Source: Nicotiana tabacum
Taxonomy: Eukaryota > Streptophyta > Magnoliopsida > Solanales > Solanaceae
NCBI RefSeq assembly: GCF_000715075.1
Contig: NC_134093.1
Span: forward strand, 98,316,826-98,380,825
Reading direction: 5' to 3'
Length of the DNA: 64,000 nt
Part shown: positions 11,153 to 24,930 of the stretch, piece by piece
How positions within the stretch are numbered: the first letter of the stretch is position 1
How the letters are laid out: every line of letters begins with the position of its first letter
Notes under the pieces: model-generated
The model's database searches: none
What the model was told of the DNA's origin: nothing
The model's input: the letters and a program-made list of their open reading frames with translations, nothing else
Made by a program: the position numbers and the translations under genes

Positions 11153-13777
11153 TGTCACGACCCAAAATCCACTATAGGTCGTGATGGTGCCTAACTTTAC
11201 CGTCAGGCAAGCCAACCTTAATTCATCAATTTTTTTACTTATTTATTACTCTCGAGATCAAAATCTCCAATACTTAAATAGTATAAAATAAAATTTACAA
11301 GGGAAAAATGATAATAACTATGTGATCTACAATAACGATCAACTAACAGAAACCCCCAAAATCCGGTGTCATAAGTGCATGAGCAATTTCTAAGGAATAC
11401 AGTATTGACACAACGTGTGTCCCGAATATAATAAGATAGAATAAAATAAATAGTGCAATGTAGATTCGGTAGACTGCGATGCGTATCCTGGAATGCAGCT
11501 TACGTAAAGTCTCCTCAACAGGTGCGCCTACGTGCTAAGGTGGTCATCAATGAACCTGTCAGATCCTGCACATTTAGTGCAGAAGTGCAGTACGAGTACA
11601 TAAATCAACGCATACCCAATAAGTATCTAGCCTAACCCCTGGAGAAGTAGTGATGAGGGGTCGACATCGACACTTACTAAAGGTCCAATAAAGCAATATA
11701 ATAAAATTTAAGCAGATATACAACGTTCGTCAATAATAAGATAAATCTGTAAGATTCATAATCTTCCAATTATTTCCTTTTAAAGTATAAATATCTCGAT
11801 CTTGTATCCTGCCTTAACAACTCAGAAATTATCAAGTGCCAATATCAAATAAATAAGGAACACTGTATAATATGTCGGCCATCAGTAGGAAGATTAACTC
11901 GTGAACATTCGGACTACTAGCGATATAACGCACGATTATGCTGAGGTCGTTCGACTCGATCCAGGATAATGTGTACACTGCCGAGGTTCGAGCGGCACGA
12001 AACATAGATGCATCTATATACTGCCGAGGCGTTCAGCCCGCTCCACAAGAAAAGAAAGGAAGTTTACCGAAGTATGAGACACATATTTACAATACATCAT
12101 AGGAGCATAAAACGAATATAATCTTTACCATTTATCAATTAACTTGCCCAAATTCAAATTGTCAAGGCTTGGCCTATTATACATACATTTATTTCTAATT
12201 CAAATTCAATTATAACTTTAATTAGTTAAGCATGCAGAATGTGTTTAGATAATTTAAATATCGTAGGATAGGATCCTAAGTCTACCCAGACATATCATGT
12301 TTTAGCTACGTATAGACTCTCGTCACCTCGTGCGTACGTAGCACCCACAACTAGTTGCAGGAGACTTACCTTGCTCCGAAGTTCTATAACCGGCTCCAAG
12401 GCCTCTCTAACGCCTCAAACCAATGCCCATCGATCCAAAACTATGCAAACAAGGTACAAACCAATCAAAATATACTCTAATACCCATAATTAATCAATTT
12501 ATATTACTTTCCAACTCCGCTCGAAAAGTCTATAAAATCAACCCTTGGGCCCACGTGCCCGTATTCCGAAAATGTTCGAAGATAAACCTTACCCATAACA
12601 CAACGAAATCAAATATATAATTTATTCTCAATTCCATGTCTAATTTCGTGGTCAAAATCCAAAATGCTAAATTCTAGGTTTTCTACCAAAATCCCAAATA
12701 TCTACTAATTGCCATCTTTAAATCCTTAAACAAACCATGCATTTAACTTGTAATAGTTGGGAATCACTTATCTTGTGTTGCTTAATGGCAATCTCCTCTT
12801 GAAGCTCTCCAAAATCGCCCCAACCAAGTGAGAAAATGAGGGAAGGTGAGTTAAACCCCGATTTAAAACAATCTGCCCACCTGACTTTCCGCAACTGCGG
12901 AACACCAGTCGCACTTGCGGAATTTCCATCGCAGGTGCGATTCCAACTTAGTCCAGGCATGTTTGAATCTTCGGACCCAAATGCGCATCTGCGCTTCCGC
13001 TTCTGCAGCCAAGGGACGCTTCTGGGCACGCGATCCTGCAGACCATGTCCGCTTCTGTGATCAACATGCCTCCTAGGCCTTTCCGCTTCTGCGTTCCTTC
13101 CTCTACAGAAGCAACTCCGGTTCTGCGGTCTTCGCGTTGCACCTGCGACCACAAGCCACCTTCTCCAGGTCCTCTTCTGCATCCAAATACTTGCTTCTAC
13201 GAGCTCACACCTGCAGTCAATCTTGCGCAGATGCGATTACACTAGAGCTGGTGTACTTCAGCCATTCATACATGACCAAATTAATCCGTTAACCATCCGG
13301 AAATCACCCGAAGCCCCCGTGACCTCGACCAAATATAACAACCGATCCTAAAATATTATACGAACTTAGTCGAGCCTTTAAATCACTTCAAATAGCCCTA
13401 AAAACACGAATCACGCATCGATTCAAGCCAAATGAACTTTAAAACTTCATACTTCTACATCTGACGCCGAAACCTATAAAATCAAGTATGATTGACCTCA
13501 AATTTTGCACACAAGTCATAATTGATATTACGAATCTATTTCAACTTCCGGAATTGGAATCCAAACCCGATATCAAAAAGTCCACTCTCGATCAAACTTT
13601 TCAAAAATCATCCAATTTCCAACTTTCGCTAATTGATGCCGGAATGACCTACAGACCTCCAAATCAACATCCGTGAACGCTCCTAAGACTAGAATCACCT
13701 TACAAAACTATTTCCAGGCTCGAAATCCCAAACAGACATCGATAACATCAAAATCCACTCCAACCCCAAACTTAGGA
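11153..13777 (-). repeat. Element B 5' LTR (outer end lost)
   Basis: It begins next to the primer site with TGTCACGACCCAAAATCC (+ strand) and follows the 3' LTR until CCCAAACTTAGGA at 13777, where the match stops abruptly. The ~230 bases that follow in the 3' LTR (6575-6809) are absent and replaced by LTR sequence of element C. Confidence 0.88.
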
Positions 13778-15526
13778 GGCAACAATAACTGGAATGCAGG
13801 TACATCTTCAGATCCATCTCCCGCCGTACGCAACAACATCAGCATCCAACATCTGCACGCAAAGTGCAAAAGTGTAGTGTGAGTACAACCTGCCCTATGT
13901 ACTCAATAAGTAACAAGACTAACCTTTGGGCTGAAAGTAGTGATGAGCTCAACAAGTACAGTCTAGTATAGAAATAATAGTACAAAAATGTAGGCATGCT
14001 TTCAAGTTCAATAGTTAAACTCAGTACAAGTAAAATAGATCAATTCTGAATGATATGAGGAATATGACATCTCTATATCTACATGCCAATATACATGCTG
14101 TATGTGTTGCACCTCGGTGGAAAACTTGTGTGCTCACAATCTCAAAACACTCAATCACTCAGTACTGTATATGGCCAATCCAGCCCAAGGAAGATTATAT
14201 ATATATATATATATATATCAACTAACAGTCAGTCATTTAGTACTGTATAAGGCCAATCCAACCTAGGGGTAGATTTATCTCCAAATGTAAATGATTCGGA
14301 GAAGATCTATGTCTAGGGAATTCATCACAATTATAATTAAATAAGGCAACTCCATGCCCTGGGAAGTCCATCCCAAATATAAATAAATAAGGCAACTACA
14401 TGCCTTGGGAAGTCCATCCCAAATATAAGATCATCTGTGCTCACTGTGGGGGGTACAGACTCCGGAGGGGCTCCTTCAGCCCAAGCGCTATATAAAGCCA
14501 ATATGATCTACTGCGCTGTGCAGTACGATCCCATAATAATAAATCCTATAAGTCCTGCTGCGGCGTGCAACCCGGATTCATATAATAATAAATATAAAGC
14601 CAATATGGCCTGCTGCGGCTCGATCCCATAAATATCCTCACAAATGGATGCACATGACTGAGTATGAAATTTGCATTTTAAAACAATTAATTCAACAGCA
14701 ACATGACCATGTGGGTCCCAAAATATCGGCACGTAGCCTAAACATGATCTTTAATACGAGCTTTAGCTCAATTTCTCTAACACGCAGGGAACATGTGAAT
14801 AATAACATGATTCTTTGATTATGCAACTCTACGAAATTTATTTAAGTCACAATTTCTATGATGTACACCCACACGCCTGTCACCTAGCATGTGCGTTACC
14901 TCCAAACAATTCATATAACACGTAATTCAGGGATTCATATCCTCATAACCAAGTTTAGAAGTGTCACTTACCTCAAACTTTGTAATTCTTTATTCCAATA
15001 TGCCTTTGCCTCGCGAATCGTCCTCCGAACGCCTCAAATCTAATCACAATTAATTCGATACAGTCTACATAATTTATAGGAATATTTTCCATATGAAAAT
15101 ACTAATTTTCCAACAAAATATAAAATTACACTAAAAAATCACCAGTGGAGCCCACGTCTCGGAACCCGAAAAAAGTTACAAAATATGAACGTCCATTCAA
15201 CCACGAGTCCAACCATATAGAATTTACCAAATTCTGACATCAACTCGACCCTCAAATCTTCAATTTAACCTTAAGGGTTTTCACAATTTTTCTTACTTAA
15301 AACACCAATTAAATGTTAAAACTAGCAATAGATTCGGGTAATTTGACCAAAATTGAGTTAAGAACACTTATCTTATTGTTTTTCTTGAAAATCTCTCGAA
15401 TATTACCTCTCCCTGAGCTCCAAATCATTAAATTCATAACTTAAATATGCTGCCCAGGGGTTTGTTCTTTGTATTCGCGACCATCCTCTCGTGTTCGAGT
15501 TGAACAAATTCCTCAACGGCAATTTC

Positions 15527-15926
15527 CAAACTCTTCCCAGACAACCTCTAGTGTAATAGTCATAACTTTTTGTATGAAATTTCAAATGAAAAATGGTTTA
15601 ACTTTCTGAAAACTAGATATCAAGGGCTACAATTATTATGTTTTGCTCATCTCCCAATTCCTTATAGATTTCAAGATATAAGCTTTCAAAGTCAGCCTTG
15701 TGCAACAGAAATTTCTTCTTCGCGATTTCCAAACTCTTACCAGACAGCCTTTAGTGTATCCACCATAACCTTTTTTTACACAACTCCAAATTCTAAACGG
15801 TTTGCTTTTTGAAAACTAGACACAAAGGGCTACAACTTTTATTTTTGGATCATTTCTAGATTCCTTTTAGGTTGCAAGATATAAGCTTACGAAGTCGGGT
15901 GACGGACAACATGAATTCCTTCTTTG
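15527..15926 (-). repeat. Tandem duplication of ~200 bp in C LTR
   Basis: TTCCAAACTCTTCCCAGACA... at 15527 recurs as TTCCAAACTCTTACCAGACA... at 15727. Both units contain the diverged block GAAAACTAGA(T/C)A(T/C)(C/A)AAGGGCTACAA and end near a GCGA(A/T) palindrome. Confidence 0.75.
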
Positions 15927-15981
15927 CGAACGCGAAGAACAAAATCCCAGAAGCCAAATCCTTCTTCGCGAACGCGAAGAA
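15920..15981 (-). repeat. TTCTTCGCG-AA-CGCGAAGAA palindromes in C LTR
   Basis: There is a perfect 9-bp-arm palindrome at 15962-15981 and a one-mismatch copy at 15920-15939. A half copy lies at 41571-41586 in the other LTR. They occupy the position held by the CGCAGGTGCGG array in the other LTR types, and may be regulatory sites. Confidence 0.7.
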
Positions 15982-16684
15982 CAAAACCAGACATCAAAAA
16001 ACCAGCATCCAAAGTAGCTCAAAATGATCTATAACATCCAGAACACACACGAGGCCCTCGAGATCCCAACCAAATATACCAACAAGTCCTAAAACATTAT
16101 ACGAACTTAGTCGAGGCCTCAAATCACATCAAACAATGCTAAAACCACTAATCACACCCCAATTCAAGCCTAATGAAAACTAACAAATTTCAACTTCTAC
16201 ATTCGATGCCGAAACCTATCGAATCAAGTCCGATTGACTTCAAATTTTGCACACAAGTCATAAATGACATAACGAACCTATAAAAATTTTCAAAACTAGA
16301 TTCCGACCCTAATCTTAAAAAGTCAACTCCCCGGTCAAACTTCCAAACTTAAATTTCCTACTTTCGCTATTTCAAGCCTAATTTAACTACGGACTTCCAA
16401 ATAATTTTTTGGACACACTCCTAAGTCCAAAATCACCATACAGAGCTATTGGAATCATCAAAACTCTATTCCGGAGTCATTTGCACAAAAGTGAAAACTC
16501 CAGTCAACCCTTTTCATTTAAGTAATTTCCACCATGAAATTTATTCTTCCGAACTAATCCCGAAACACCTGAACATCAAAACCGATGATTCACACATGTC
16601 ATAATATATCATATGAAGATATTCAAGCCTTCAAATAGCTGAAAGGAGCATAAAAGTTCAAAATGACAAGTCGGGTCATTACAT

Positions 16685-16697
16685 TCTCCCCCACTTA
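16685..16697 (-). other. Element C polypurine tract
   Basis: The minus strand reads TAAGTGGGGGAGA next to the LTR start. Confidence 0.75.
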
Positions 16698-17852
16698 AAC
16701 ATAGGTTCGTCCTCGAACGTGCCAAGAGTTATTACTAAGCCCTTAAATCACTATTCCACCTTACCACGCACATACCCGGGGGTGATCCCTCGTCACCTTA
16801 TTCCATATAGGCCTAACAACACCATAATTGAAGATCATTACTTAAATCTTAATCCGTAAACCTTGGAATTCAATTTCCAACATTCAGAATTTCTTTTAAT
16901 GACCCGAATCTCACATCTACACACTGTATAAGTCTGAACAAGCTGTATCAAGATATAACCATAACACCAGATATAATAATATAACATACTACACAACTCG
17001 CATGCTCGCAGCACCATTCCCGATCCCCGTAACTACCCCAAACCAACCAAGTACTAGTATTAAACCCCATATCAAACAAAACCTCGTTCCCAAAACCTTC
17101 ATACATTGCCTACAATGAAAGAAGCAAGTGGAATCTCATAACCACTTATCAGATCAACAAGTCATAGAGCTCTCTCGCCACAAACCAGAACCATAATCAC
17201 TTTCTAAGCCGACTTTCGATATTATTCTACCAAATATTCCGTAATCAAACATGATAGTACTCATTATAGGTCCAATGACCTTATATTATCAAACACAACT
17301 ATTCCACAAACATGCCACGCCAATATAACTCAAGCCACAAACTGCACAATCCGTGCACCTAAAAATAGGAAATATCTTGAAGAAGAGAACCATTTCGCAA
17401 GTTCAACAAGCACCACTACAATCGCAATGCTATGATCTCATCATACATAGTAGAACCAAGACACACGAATCTAATAATGGTAACCAACTCTTCTAGAGCT
17501 CATATTTATATCAACCGCATGGACAACTCATGTGCTATAGTATAAATATCTGGACCTGTACGAATAATTCACGTGCCAATAACATAAATGTCTGGACCCG
17601 CACAGATAACTCACGTGCTAATAAAATCATTCACCTGGCATGGTCACATGCCTCCAGTCCAAGTATATCATACAGAAGCAATCAAATAAGTTCATCTGTA
17701 TATGATAAATAAAATAAAATTCACATGCTCTTGGACTGGTATAAATAACATGCCATAGAGTAGGCATGTGGAAAGTGTGCTATCACAACTCAAATCGGCA
17801 AGTTAGCGCAGAAATAGTAACTACCCAGTTTATTCAGGGAATTAGCCTCTTT

Positions 17853-20219
17853 CACTACTTGAAATTAAGCATATGGCAACCCTTTCAAAACTGTAGCTAT
17901 AACTATTGTAATCGTCCCTATAGGGCTAATGGGACAGTTTCGGATGCGTTCCAAGATCTAGCGTTACAATAGGTCAACTGGAACGGTTAATTGTAACGGA
18001 TTCAAAATCGTCTCCGTATATGACTATTGTAACGGTTATGAAACTACTACCATTGGTCAATCTATGAGGACGATGTTTTGTTTGTTGGAACGGTTATAAA
18101 CCGTTGTGTTATAATTATACTAACGCTTTATTAAGTCTATTGCGACGATTGTCATGATATATTGCAACGTTTTATTATATATTGGAACAATTATTTGTAC
18201 CCTATTGCAACGGATATTGCAACATATTGCAACGGTTATTAGAGGGTTACTATTGTTGTTTGCTAGGTCTATTGGTACAATTATATTGTTTATTGCAACA
18301 GTTCACTATTGTAATTTCTAATATTTATGGAAGCAAAATGACGAATATTTTCCTATGCAATGAAATTTTATACACCATAACTTATATAAACCACGAAATA
18401 AGATTAAAATTACCAACTCGCATTATCCATATACAAAAACAAAATATGAATATATTGTTTGATCAACAATTCAAAAGTCAAAATAGATCGATGAGTTTTA
18501 ATTTGCATACAAAAAAGTTCTAAACTAAAAATATCCTTGAACATGATGGTAGAAAGTCTAACAACGTTCAACAATACACAAGTAAGGTCTTCACCACTTC
18601 TTTCATCCGCAATCGCTGCACCTACAAAATTCAATCAGAAATAATTAAACAAAGAAAATTTTAAGATAATTGAATCACAAAGTAATTGAATCACCAATTT
18701 AATAACTCAAAATTTTTTTAACTCTCTAAATTTTTAAAATTTTCGGCAGAGTTTTATTCGTAAATACGACTATCCCAAATATTTTAACCTACTCAAAACA
18801 ACATTATGTTATACACAAGAATAATTTTCAACTCTCCAGTCTATTACAATGATATTTAACTTCTTTAACAATATACAACAAACCAGAATCAACAACATAC
18901 AAACCATATCAAACAACTCTCCAGCCTGTTATTTTTTAAGCAACAATCTGCCTTAACGTCTTCGAATACTATTACATCACAAAATAGTATCACAATTATA
19001 CTGTACGACAGAAAGAAACATCAAACAATAACTGGACGATTTTTCTCAGCTAAACTTCAAAAAAGAAAATGAAGATGTGATAATAACTTTCTGCCAACAG
19101 AAAGAAACATCAAACAACAACTAGACGAGTTTTCTTAGCAAAACTTCGAAAAGGAATATGAAGGTGTGATAATAACTTTCAATAAATACAAGACTACATG
19201 AAGCACCTAAGAAGCATTAAGCCCTGAAAAAAATACTCTGAATCAACTCATAATATATTCAATACATATTTAGAAGATTAGATTACTGTTAAAAATAATT
19301 AATATTCTTTACAGTAGATGATAATCTACTTTCCTTCTAAGACAAGTAGGAAATTCACATACAATAGGAAGAAATCACAAAAGGAAAATAGTAAAGCACC
19401 CTTAAGCCTATTAAATTAGATAATATAGCTACACTAGATCAGTAGTTCACAAATTAGAAGAAACAATAAAGTTAAAGCCTATGCGCTCTGGCATTTGGTC
19501 CAAACTAGTGGTTTTCTTGCTTCAATCATGAGTATGGAGCAACTGAAATAATATCTTTTGATGTTGTACACCTTGTCCAAGTATGATTGTATTTTGTTTA
19601 GTAGTTTTAGGAAATTTCAGATTGCAAAGCCTTTGGCTTGTCTTTAAAAATAGCAGCAACAACGAGCAGAGTGTATATGCAGTAACAACAAACTGAAAAA
19701 CGAAAAGAAAACAAAACAGCAGCAGTGAAGCAGAGAAAGAAGGGAAAGGCAACAACAATGGCCAAGAAGAAGAAGAAGAACTTTAAGAAGTTCAAGAAGA
19801 AGAAGAAGAACTTTAATAAGAAGTTCAAGAAGATGAAGAAGAACAAGTAAAAAGTCATATACTGAGAAGGTGGAACATCTTCAGGGATATGTTGCATTCG
19901 AGTTTCATCTATTATTTTTTCTTTTTTAATAAATATGTAGGAGGGAAAGTGGGGAGGGAAATATAAATCGTCCCAATATATATTTTATTTTACCAAACCG
20001 TTCCCATAAATAACCCTATTGTATCGCCTTTATAAACCGTCTTCATAGCTTTATTTATTGTGACGGTTACTGTCTTATTGGAACGATTTTGCTTTAGAAA
20101 TGTCCCAAAAACCTTTTGACTCTATTGGAATGCTTAAAATTGTTCCAATACATAATCTATTGTAACAAGTCTCTAACCGTTGCAAAATAACCATTTCAAT
20201 AGAATCATTTTTAGTAGTG
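17853..20219. mobile_element. Non-autonomous CACTA (En/Spm) transposon
   Basis: The left end is CACTACTTGAAAT and the right end, inverted, is CACTACTAAAAAT. A 3-bp target duplication TTT sits on both sides (17850-17852, 20220-20222), as expected for the CACTA superfamily. Subterminal regions are packed with ATTGNAACGGTT-like motifs in both orientations (for example near 17995, 18030, 18090, 18200; inverted near 20030-20200), the probable transposase-binding sites. At 2.37 kb with no transposase-like ORF it would need a partner to move. Internal features are an 89-bp tandem repeat (19008-19185) and a purine-rich GAA tract (19770-19850). Confidence 0.88.
19008..19185. repeat. 89-bp tandem repeat within CACTA element
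   Basis: ACAGAAAGAAACATCAAACAA occurs at 19008 and 19097 (one base differs), and the match continues to GTGATAATAACTTTC in both units. Confidence 0.8.
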
Positions 20220-22962
20220 TTTGTAACCTCAAGTATAGCCTAGATAGTTCTCAACAAAGGTACAAATACGAGAAACGTTATAACTTTACGCTTAACAGTC
20301 AACTCTAGGCATATCATAGCCTAAGCATTCTTCCGAGTATGAATACTTTCCCGAAGCCCGCACATGGGCTCAAACCTCACATATATGCGCACTCGTAGCG
20401 CTTAGCTATCACGAATAATTAACGCAACTAGTTCCTCCACTGAGTTTAAATAAAATACTCACCTCAAACAGGTCGCAACCCTAAAATAATATGCTTATGA
20501 GAACTCTCAGTCTCCAAATTCATAGAACACATGAATCACCGTAACTGGTCCTAACTCCAGCACTTGAATGACTAACACATCTTCTATGCACGATCCTCCC
20601 ACTAGGAATACTTCCCAAATTCTTCCGTGCCACGTAGCAATAATTTGAATATCAGCATTTTATCGACCAGGTGAGTACCACAATACCAATGAACATCCGT
20701 AAGTCAAAGCATAATGCGCCTTCTGAAATGCGCACCCTTCTCAGGGATTGCCGAGCAGTTATAGCATTCATCTAAATATCTGAATCTGACCATTATGTCC
20801 AAAATTTGTGACCTTCCCTTCATGTACATGTAAATCTTGTACATGTAAATCTTATCCCTATACAACACACCACATCTATCATGTCATCATGTAAAAAGTA
20901 CGAGAATCTCATTATCAACTCTGAGTCACCAGCAAATTACATACCCGATTAGTTAGAAACCTTCCTCTTTCTTCCTTCCAAGAGGAAATCGCAATACACA
21001 ACACGTTCCCCACACCGATAGAAAATATCCGGTTCAAACCATGGTAGAAACCATCAAGAACACTTTGAAATCCATTTGCACATAATCAAGCTATCAGAAT
21101 TGAATTTCTCTAGCTCGACCAAACCACACATGTTGCCAAATCCGAGAGTATTGCCACAAAATACCCGTAAAGCCTCACCTCATCATAAGAACCAAAGAAC
21201 CGAGCATACCATTACCATACTGATCCATCCTGTTACCTATTTCTCCTAGTTTTTCCAAGTTACTTCTGAATTACCCTCAAGTTGACACTTCTCCTTGTCA
21301 GAACACCACGATCCTTACTCAAACCTCACCACCAGAGATCCTAGCATAAACCACACTGCCCTAAGGCTCATAAGCTACTGTATTTCCTCTTAAGCACCAC
21401 AAATGTACCACAACCGAGACACCCACTCTGAAAAGACCTTATGTGAATTTAAAATTGTTCTTTTTTACCTTTCTTATACTGAAATGTAGAATCCATAGTC
21501 ATACAGAATTATTGCAAGTCCTGACACCCTCCAATGTAACTAATTGATTCTAGTGATATACAAACCCGAAAAATTTTCAATTGCCACATGTACATTTTGA
21601 ATCCATTAGAACCTTCTAGAGAGTCATCCACTCTGCCCAAATCTAAATTATACCACCCAAACAGGACGAAAGACACGTGCCCCATTAGCACAATAACACT
21701 CAAAGAAGTAACCTTGCTTTAACACTACCAATCAAATTCATACTCTGTTCACACTACATCCTTCAAATAACAACTTAATTATCCCATGATTTTATATACT
21801 CATAAAGTGCAATATAATCTATATCCAGGAATTTTCTTACTCGAGTTATCCTCGATCTCAATCTCTACAAGTCATAACCAATTCACACGTATGCCTAAAA
21901 CCGAAACCAATACAACACATAAGCATGCAACCAAATCGGTGATAGCAGGCTCCCCCACTTGGCTCAATTCCGTAGAATAAAACATCTGATAACTCACAAT
22001 ACCTGCACTATATTACTGCCATAATGCCGTAGTCAGTTCAACGAAAATTTTTCTCAAGGTCATGCAACACCAACCATAAAATACCTCAAGCATCTGCTAA
22101 GCTCGCATTCATTCTCTTGACAGTCAAGTCAACTATCTCAACTAGATTCAAATTCAAATCTCAACACATACACCCCGCTGGTAGAAAAGAAACTCTCCAC
22201 TCAACATTATAAGGAGCACACCTCCGTAGATTACTTCGCATGAGATAACCCACATGCTTAGCCTAAAATTGACATCTTAATATACCCTTTCACAGCCACA
22301 ATCAATACGCGATCACTTATTCTTCCTGAGTCTAAACTCGTTAACAAAACATGAGAATTTAATTTGTCACACAATTTAACAACATGAAAGATCTTTCAAC
22401 ACACTCATAACTCGAGACTATATATCAAATCAAGACGGAAATCGAGCACCCAATGGCCCTTTTGACACGTCGAGAAACTCTTCTCATCACATTCAAACCA
22501 TCTGAACGCATCCCGCAGTTGCATCATACTCATCATTCATTCATTCCACCGCCTCATCGAGCCACAAATACCACTCATAGGGACACTACCAGACATATGA
22601 GTCCAAATGTACAAATTACAAATGAAGCTACCGAACTTAAGCTGCGGTCTAACCCTGGCCTTAAGTCCTCCAGACTGGCTATTCACCAACACACAAAATA
22701 TTCATCTTGAACCTTATTAATGGAATCACAAGCCGGTGATGCACAACTGATGCCGAGCGCTCACATGCATACACGAATGCATGGAAGGAATTCAAAGAGT
22801 TATGTTTCAAGCTGAATCAATTCCGCACGATAAGAAAAGAAAGATGGGAAATTATCCTAAATGTCCTGTAGCCTCTCGAAGATAAGTATGGACGTCATCA
22901 TACCGATCCGCAAGACTCTACTAGACACTTGCTCATGACTTGTAGAACCTATGAACCTAGAG

Positions 22963-22974
22963 CTTTGATATCAA
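22963..22974 (-). other. Element C primer binding site, decayed
   Basis: The minus strand reads TGATATCAAAGC, two transitions away from TGGTATCAGAGC, adjacent to the LTR boundary at 22977. Confidence 0.75.
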
Positions 22975-22976
22975 CT

Positions 22977-23557
22977 TGTTACGACCTAAAATCCAACTAG
23001 TCGTGATGGCACCTAACCTCACCCACTAGGTAAGCCAAATAACAACAATCCCATTTAATTAATATTTAACTGACTCCAATACACTCCCCAAGGACTAGTA
23101 GTACAAATCATGAGCTTCTAAGATTAGAATTTACAAAACTGGTGTGAAATAAAAATACGTCATCTTTCTGAAATATACATAAACAGATTAAAAATTCTAA
23201 AGCTACCATGAACAAAAGGTAGCAATGACTGGAACGCAGGTACATCTTCAGATCCAGCTCCCGCCGTACCAAGAAACATCAACATCAGAAATCTACACGC
23301 AAGGTGCAGAGGTGTAGTATGAGTACAACCGATCCCATGTACTTAATATGTAATAAGACTAACCTTTGGGCTGAAAGTAGTGATGAGCTCAACATGTACA
23401 GTCCAGTATAGAAATAACAGTACAAAAATGTAGGCATGCTTTCAAGTTTAACAGTTAAACTCAGTACAAGTAAAATAGATCAATTCTAAATGATATGAGA
23501 AATATTACATCTTTATATCTACATGCCAATGTACATGCTGTATGTGTTGTACCACAG
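22977..23557 (-). repeat. Element C 5' LTR, first fragment
   Basis: It begins TGTTACGACC (+ strand). From 23218 it matches 13778-14110, then breaks at GTTGTACC where element D starts. Confidence 0.85.
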
Positions 23558-24915
23558 TGCAAAACACATTCTTAAATTGTGCTCGCTAGTCAAAAATAGT
23601 ATAGTATAATATCGTATCCACAGAGATTGGAGTTAAACAGTGTTGTCGTAGTTTGTAGCTAGATTGCTATCCAGGAGGATCAACAGTTGAGATTTATATG
23701 ACTAAGAATCTAAAATCTACACCTATTGACTATTGACTATCGAAGTAAGGAATACGCAATTAAGGTTAACGGTGGGAGAGGATAGGGTTTTGACGGAATA
23801 AGTGAGAGATAATTGTCGCCTATATCTAACTCTATATAATTCACTTCCAATGTTCCAGTGAGTCTCTCAAATTCACTTAATTATCAGTTCAAATGTTCAG
23901 TAAAAAATCCTCTCTCGATTAAGTCTTAACCTCACAAGATGAACAAATTTAAGCATTGTGAAGATATATGCAAGAATGCGTAGTGGATCGGTCTTTGGGA
24001 AAACCTCTTTCGATTATTTTCCTAACTAGGTTTAATCAATGATTCAACTAGCCTCTTACGATTACTTAAAAGAATCTATGAACTCAACAAACAATATAAT
24101 GCAAAAATATCACAAGTTGTACCTCTCCCGATTACATGAACTAGTGAATATAGATGCAGCAATTAAATCTTCAAAACGATTCAAATACATAAAAATAGAG
24201 TTATAATCCACAAACAATCATCAATACACCAAGTCCATCAAACCTCAAAAGGAACTACTCTACAGACATAGAGACGTTTTACAGAAATATAACTAAAATA
24301 TAGGAAAACATAAATTCAATCCAAACCCGGATCTTGAGTGAGGAAGGAATGATGAAATCCTTGTGCTTGTGTTCTTCCAACTCCTCCTTAGCTTCCTTGG
24401 CCTCATTAGGTCAAAATTCTGCCAAAAGTGTCGAAAATGGTGTTTTCTTGTGTTTTTAAGCCATCCCTCAATAAACCCCGGACGAAAATACCCTTTTAGC
24501 GGAAATGGGACGATACTCGAACATTTTTGCACTACTGCTCCGCGGCATGCGATACGCTTTTGGATATTTCTAGTACGATTTGCAAATCACTTTCTGGGTA
24601 TAATTTACACAGCCACAGCGCCCCATGCGGCGCGACAATGTAGTTTTCTTAGAGTAATTCATTTTTCCAAATTTTGACATCCGGACGTGGTCCTTGACCC
24701 CCAAACATGATCCATCCCTTGGGCTTCTACTCAGACTTCAAAGCTCCAATTACCTCGAATTTGCTCCGAAACATCTAAATAACTTGGAATCACTCCTACA
24801 CAGAATAAAACACACAATAAGTGTATAACATTACTAATTAAAATTCAACATAAGTAAAGTGCAGTGAATTAGAGTGCAATAAGCGACTAAAACACGAGAT
24901 TATAGTCTACAATCA
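23558..24915 (-). repeat. Element D 3' LTR
   Basis: It runs from TGCAAAACACATTC to CTACAATCA (minus strand TGATTGTAG start). It matches 38855-40218 along its length. Confidence 0.87.
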
Positions 24916-24930
24916 ACACCCCACACTTAA
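24916..24930 (-). other. Element D polypurine tract
   Basis: The minus strand reads TTAAGTGTGGGGTGT, ending at the LTR start. Near-copies of this sequence are also present at 25662-25674 and 37621-37634 within the element. Confidence 0.75.

Larger units (their letters stand above)
4345..13777 (-). mobile_element. Element B: non-coding long-LTR element (LARD-like)
   Basis: Minus-strand LTRs at 4345-6809 and 11153-13777 flank 4.3 kb without coding capacity, with a polypurine tract at the low end and a tRNA-Met-type primer site at the high end. The outer 0.39 kb of the 3' LTR is beyond the left edge, displaced by insertion of A. The outer ~0.23 kb of the 5' LTR is missing at the fusion with C. 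Its primer-site leader matches that of the coding element E. It depends, by inference, on a related autonomous chromovirus for proteins. Confidence 0.85.
13778..16683 (-). repeat. Element C 3' LTR (outer ~0.24 kb lost)
   Basis: From GGCAACAATAACTGG it matches 23218 onward, then 40219 onward. Its minus-strand start is TGTAATGACCCGACTTG at 16683. It contains an AT microsatellite (14196-14218), the conserved hairpin (14468-14482, antisense), a ~200-bp tandem duplication (15527-15926) and two TTCTTCGCG palindromes. Confidence 0.87.
16698..22962 (-). other. Element C internal domain, non-coding
   Basis: Apart from the CACTA insertion (17853-20219) I see no coding frame or retroelement protein motif. 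The polypurine-tract side resembles B and F (CGTCCTCGAACGTGCCAAGAG), and the primer side carries the conserved leader (22810-22962). Confidence 0.7.

Noticed and set aside
18182..18523. 113-codon plus-strand ORF in the CACTA element
   Set aside because: It overlaps the subterminal repeat region and shows no similarity to a transposase; it looks like chance in AT-rich DNA.
19522..19897. Minus-strand ORFs rich in Phe/Leu
   Set aside because: They are the complement of a GAA-rich purine tract inside the CACTA element, with no domain or conserved start.
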